Assembly (NCBI GenBank): GCA_034687125.1
Contig: JAQGBZ010000264.1
Span: forward strand, 1-64,000
Reading direction: 5' to 3'
DNA from: Neelides folsomi
Lineage: Eukaryota; Arthropoda; Collembola; Neelipleona; Neelidae
DNA length: 64,000 nt
Shown here: positions 60,629-64,000 of the stretch, one piece after another
Layout of the letters: every line of letters starts with the position of its first letter
Position numbering within the stretch: the first letter of the stretch is position 1
Program-made: the position numbers and the translations under genes
The notes under the pieces: generated by a model
Database searches by the model: none
What the model was told of the DNA's origin: nothing
What the model saw: only the letters and a program-made list of their open reading frames with translations

Positions 60629-63600
60629 ATGGGTTCTGAACATAGCAGTTTATCGTAAGGAATAAATTTGACTATTTAAAACTTAAATACTTAAACAACT
60701 TTAAACATTAATGTTATAACATTGAAATTTTTAAATTTTAAACATTCACTAAAATTTCTATAATTTGGATTGCAGGGAAGAATTTGGGTCAGAAAAAGTT
60801 AAAAGAAATAAAGTTAATTTTAAAATCAATGGAAAATCATATAATGGTAAGATTATAAATCTAAAGTTTTTTAATACCTATATTATTTGGGTATTTATAT
60901 CAGTTATATTCTTATATCACATATACAATAAACTTGATAATTAATATATTTATTCACATATTTGAATATGTTTATTAAAAGCTTATGTTTTTATATATTG
61001 AATTCAAAGTGAATGAAAATGAAGAAATTGATCCAAATTCCCTTCTGGTTGATTTCATTCGTGACAAAGCGGGTTTGAAAGGGACAAAGTTCATGTGCAG
61101 AGAAGGAGGCTGCGGAGCTTGCGTTGTCACACTCAAATCTAAATGTCCAATCACACACCAAAATATATTTAAAGCTGTCAACTCAGTAAGTACATTTAAA
61201 CTTAATTCAATTGTTTTCAGATAAATATTAAGTATTTTATTTATAAATTAACGCTATTTCATATAAGTAATTAAGTAATTAAAGACAAGTTTTAATATTA
61301 ATAATGATTATTTTTTAGTGTTTAATTCCAACTTTATCTTGCGATGGAAAAGAATTTCTCACTATTGAAAGCTTAGGAAATCGTTCGAAAGGATATCATC
61401 CAATTCAAGAGCGCTTAGTCAAATTTGGCGGGAGTCAATGTGGATTTTGTTCACCTGGAATGGTCATGAGCATGTACAGGTAAGGATTTTAATTAATGAT
61501 CAATATAATTTATTTTTCATATATTTTTGATGCATTTAGATTTATATGTATCATCTTAACATTCATGATTTATTTCGGTTTTTAGTCTCGCGTCTTCTAA
61601 TAAGAAAATGACATGCAAAGAAATTGAGGATAATTTAGATGGGAACATTTGTCGTTGCACGGGATATCGACCAATATTAGAAGCATTCAAATCATTTGCA
61701 GTCAACGCAAGTGAAGAGCTCAAAAGAAAAACAGCAGAATTCTCAGTAAGAATTTTAACATTTTAACACCATATGTACTAAGCTATGGGATGATCATCGC
61801 ACACCTACTTCCACTTATGATATTTAGATAGAAGTAATTAAGCTAGGAATTTGATATTTTTTCTAATCCTCAATTAAGTATATGTCCATATAAGACCAAA
61901 ATTTCAAGAAATTTTAATTTCAATTAAACTTTTTAAAAATCAAAAACTGCCAAAAAACTAAAATTTCCTTATGGAGAGCCATGTAAAACAAGGATATCTA
62001 GAAATCTTGATGGGTGGTCCCTTACCTTCCTCGACTCTCTTTAATAGCGTAACTCGATGGTATATTGGGGAGCTTTTACGGAGTTTCTTACACAATATGT
62101 TATAATAACAGATTTCATTTACTGCTTAGTATTTCCTTATTTGCAACACAATGGTGAAACAGAGATACTGCTATAAACAAGTTTTCACCATGTTTTACTA
62201 TTCCCTATGATTATTAATATGGTGGAACACATGGTGAAAATTGGTTTATTTTATATCAATGGTTGACCATTGTTTACCAAATAAAGTTATCGCTTGGCTA
62301 GCCAATAATAAGCATTGAGATGTTAACATCTGGAATATGTAAAACACAAATATAATTTACTGGGAGAAAGGAGAGGGACCTGACGTTTAGTTACGCCACT
62401 GTGTAAAAACGAGCCTATGTGATGATCATCCCATGGGCTCGTGTTTTTCATGACTTGGAAATCGCCGTATAGGAAGAATACAATGAAATAAATAAAATAA
62501 ATAAATACAATGTTTAAATTTAATAACATCTTTCGCTCCTTATAGCCATGTTCCTCATCTTGCGCATGTTCTAAAATTGAAGAAGGAAAAATTGAAGAAA
62601 TCTCCCTTGAAGATTGCGAAATTGGTGAAGAAGCTGAAGAAGTTGAAAGTCTTCATTTGTCCATTTTAACAAGTGGGGAAGAATGGGTCAAAGCAACAAA
62701 TCTCGGAGAAGCTTTTAAAGCTTTACAGGAATTTACCCGAGCACGTTTGAACTTTATGATTGTGGCGGGAAACACCGGAAAAGGTTAAAATCTGATATTG
62801 TGAAAAATATTCCAATTTTTACAAAATTTCATAAAAGATTTAATTTAATTATTATTTGATCTTAAATATTATTTAATCTTAAATATTTTTTAATCATAAA
62901 GGTGTTTATCCGTTAAATGGAGATTGCAAAGCATTTCTTGATGTCAGCAGCGTCCGTGAGCTCACATTTAATTCGATCCAAGCTGAAGGGATAAATCTCG
63001 GTTCTTGTGTCACTTTGGCCAATGCAATCCAATTGTTGAAAAAAGCATCTGAAACGGATGGATTTTCTTATGCACTTCCAATGGCAAAACATCTTCAACG
63101 TGTTGCGAATACGCCAGTTAGAAATGTAACGACAATATTTAAAAATATAAACAGATATTTACTTATGATTTCTTTATTGACTTTTATTTTCTATAAGTAT
63201 TTAAACCATTTTTCATTCTTTCTTTATTTAAATAAGATGGCCACTTTGGGCGGAAATTTGATGATTAAACATCAGCATCGGGAATTTCCATCAGATGTTT
63301 TCACTCTGCTTGAAACAATTGGAACAAAGATCATAATTGGTAAAATTAAAATCTTAATTTTATTAATTGACCAAAACAATACTTTATTGTTATTATACAT
63401 TGAAAGGTAAAGATTTCATTTTATTTATATAATTGTATTTAATCACTTTATGTATTATTTGAATAAAATGGGGTTTTAATTCGTTTATAAATGTAATTGT
63501 ATAAAAATAGGTTATGGATTTGGCCAAGCGAGAACAATGGGACTTTTAGATTTTCTAAATCTTGACATGAATGGAAAAATCATCATTGGTTTGGCATTGC

Positions 63601-63933
63601 CGTGCTTGAAAGGAAATTATTTTTTTAGAAGCTTCAAGGTGTCAATTTAATTTATTTTAATTCTAAATTTTCTTTTTACGTCAATTATACGTTTTTGTCA
63701 TTTTTGTGACACCTTGTTTTAAATGCTAGCGCCAACGCCCAATGACAACTTAATTAAGGCTTAATTGCACATTTATTGTTATAAATATTTTCTTTCTGTT
63801 TTAGATTGCTCGGAGATATCAAAATTCGCATGCTTATGTCAACGCTGGATTTCTATTCAAATTGGACCCCAAGAGGAATTTCAGCATTAGAGAAAAACCA
63901 TCAATTGTTTATGGAGGCGTTAATCCAAATTTT
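60629..63933 (+). CDS. Aldehyde oxidase / xanthine dehydrogenase family, N-terminal part (continues past window)
   Basis: Role: molybdo-flavoenzyme oxidising aldehydes and N-heterocycles. Seen: ten exons, 60629-60654, 60776-60846, 61010-61185, 61319-61479, 61586-61745, 62546-62783, 62902-63125, 63237-63339, 63511-63638 and 63805-63933, in consistent phase. First [2Fe-2S] domain: [14 protein letters not shown]; second: [17 protein letters not shown] with [20 protein letters not shown] domain: [14 protein letters not shown], the [20 protein letters not shown] block typical of insect aldehyde oxidases, and [11 protein letters not shown]. The molybdenum domain lies beyond the window. An insertion-like segment enlarges intron 5. 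Aldehyde oxidase is favoured over xanthine dehydrogenase from the FAD motifs, but the decisive Mo-site residues are not visible. Confidence 0.9.
61782..62440. mobile_element. Probable transposon insertion in aldehyde oxidase intron 5
   Basis: Seen: CTATGGGATGATCATCGCACA at about 61783 is matched in inverted orientation by TGTGATGATCATCCCAT at about 62419. In between are several copies of ATGGTGAAA / TTTCACCAT (62150-62250). The intron is about 800 bp, whereas neighbouring introns are 100-160 bp. Ends and target duplication not defined. Confidence 0.5.
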
Positions 63934-64000
63934 GTATGATAATAATGCTTTTGACAATCTGGAATTATGGAATGTATGATTTTAAGAATTTAAATTGTTA

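Overview
This is an AT-rich nuclear window from an arthropod, most likely a hexapod. The genes have short AT-rich introns with GT-AG borders (one GC-AG), and the gene content is animal and arthropod: a ceramide synthase, theta-type GST, prostaglandin reductase, MGME1, TMEM184C, an Ig-type receptor tyrosine kinase, an aldehyde oxidase, a DUF4789 secreted protein, a CBM14 (peritrophin) mucin and a very divergent ionotropic-receptor (IR) family. A springtail or another early-branching hexapod would fit the intronless divergent IRs and the altered HRD motif of the kinase, but that placement is inference only.

Layout. 1-7.7 kb: first exons of a CGBP1/hAT-like gene (-), a broken C2H2 zinc-finger gene, a broken IR, one intact intronless IR (810 aa), a BEL/Pao scrap and a second IR scrap. 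8-11.1 kb: two tandem GT31 galactosyltransferase-like genes (-). 11.8-17.1 kb: a decayed unknown gene, a theta GST (-), a short ZAD-like protein (+) and a secreted DUF4789 protein (-). 18.1-21 kb: ceramide synthase (-). 23.5-24.5 kb: a secreted Cys-rich protein (-). 27-28.5 kb: an intronless Thr/Pro/Trp-rich mucin with one CBM14 domain (+). 30.1 kb: zinc-finger remnant. 31.3-33.7 kb: prostaglandin reductase, 12 exons (+). 34.9-36.8 kb: two tandem small single-pass membrane proteins (-), each ending in DPPPPYPG on a separate last exon. 37.7-40.4 kb: duplicated 5' end of a GT31 gene, a hAT-type MITE with 8-bp target duplication, and the third GT31 gene (+). 41.4-43.9 kb: TMEM184C-like protein (+). 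44.5-45.2 kb: IR pseudogene (-). 45.4-47.3 kb: secreted coiled-coil protein (-). 48.3-50 kb: MGME1 (+), convergent with a 21-exon receptor tyrosine kinase (-, 50.3-56.0 kb). 56.4-57.0 kb: a BEL/Pao DUF5641 fragment between perfect 40-bp inverted repeats. 57.3-58.0 kb: a secreted repeat protein (-) with a decayed duplicate at 59.3 kb. 60.6-end: N-terminal half of an aldehyde oxidase (+), cut by the window edge.

There is no operon-like system. The genes are a mix of housekeeping, detoxification and lineage-specific families (IR, GT31, secreted proteins) with many small DNA-transposon relics. Most gene models were assembled by hand from splice signals and reading phase; in nearly all multi-exon models the phases close exactly, which is the main support for them. 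The most novel-looking items are the paired PPxY-tailed membrane proteins, the HRD-to-HCD kinase, the repeat-peptide precursor and the inverted-repeat-flanked retroelement fragment.
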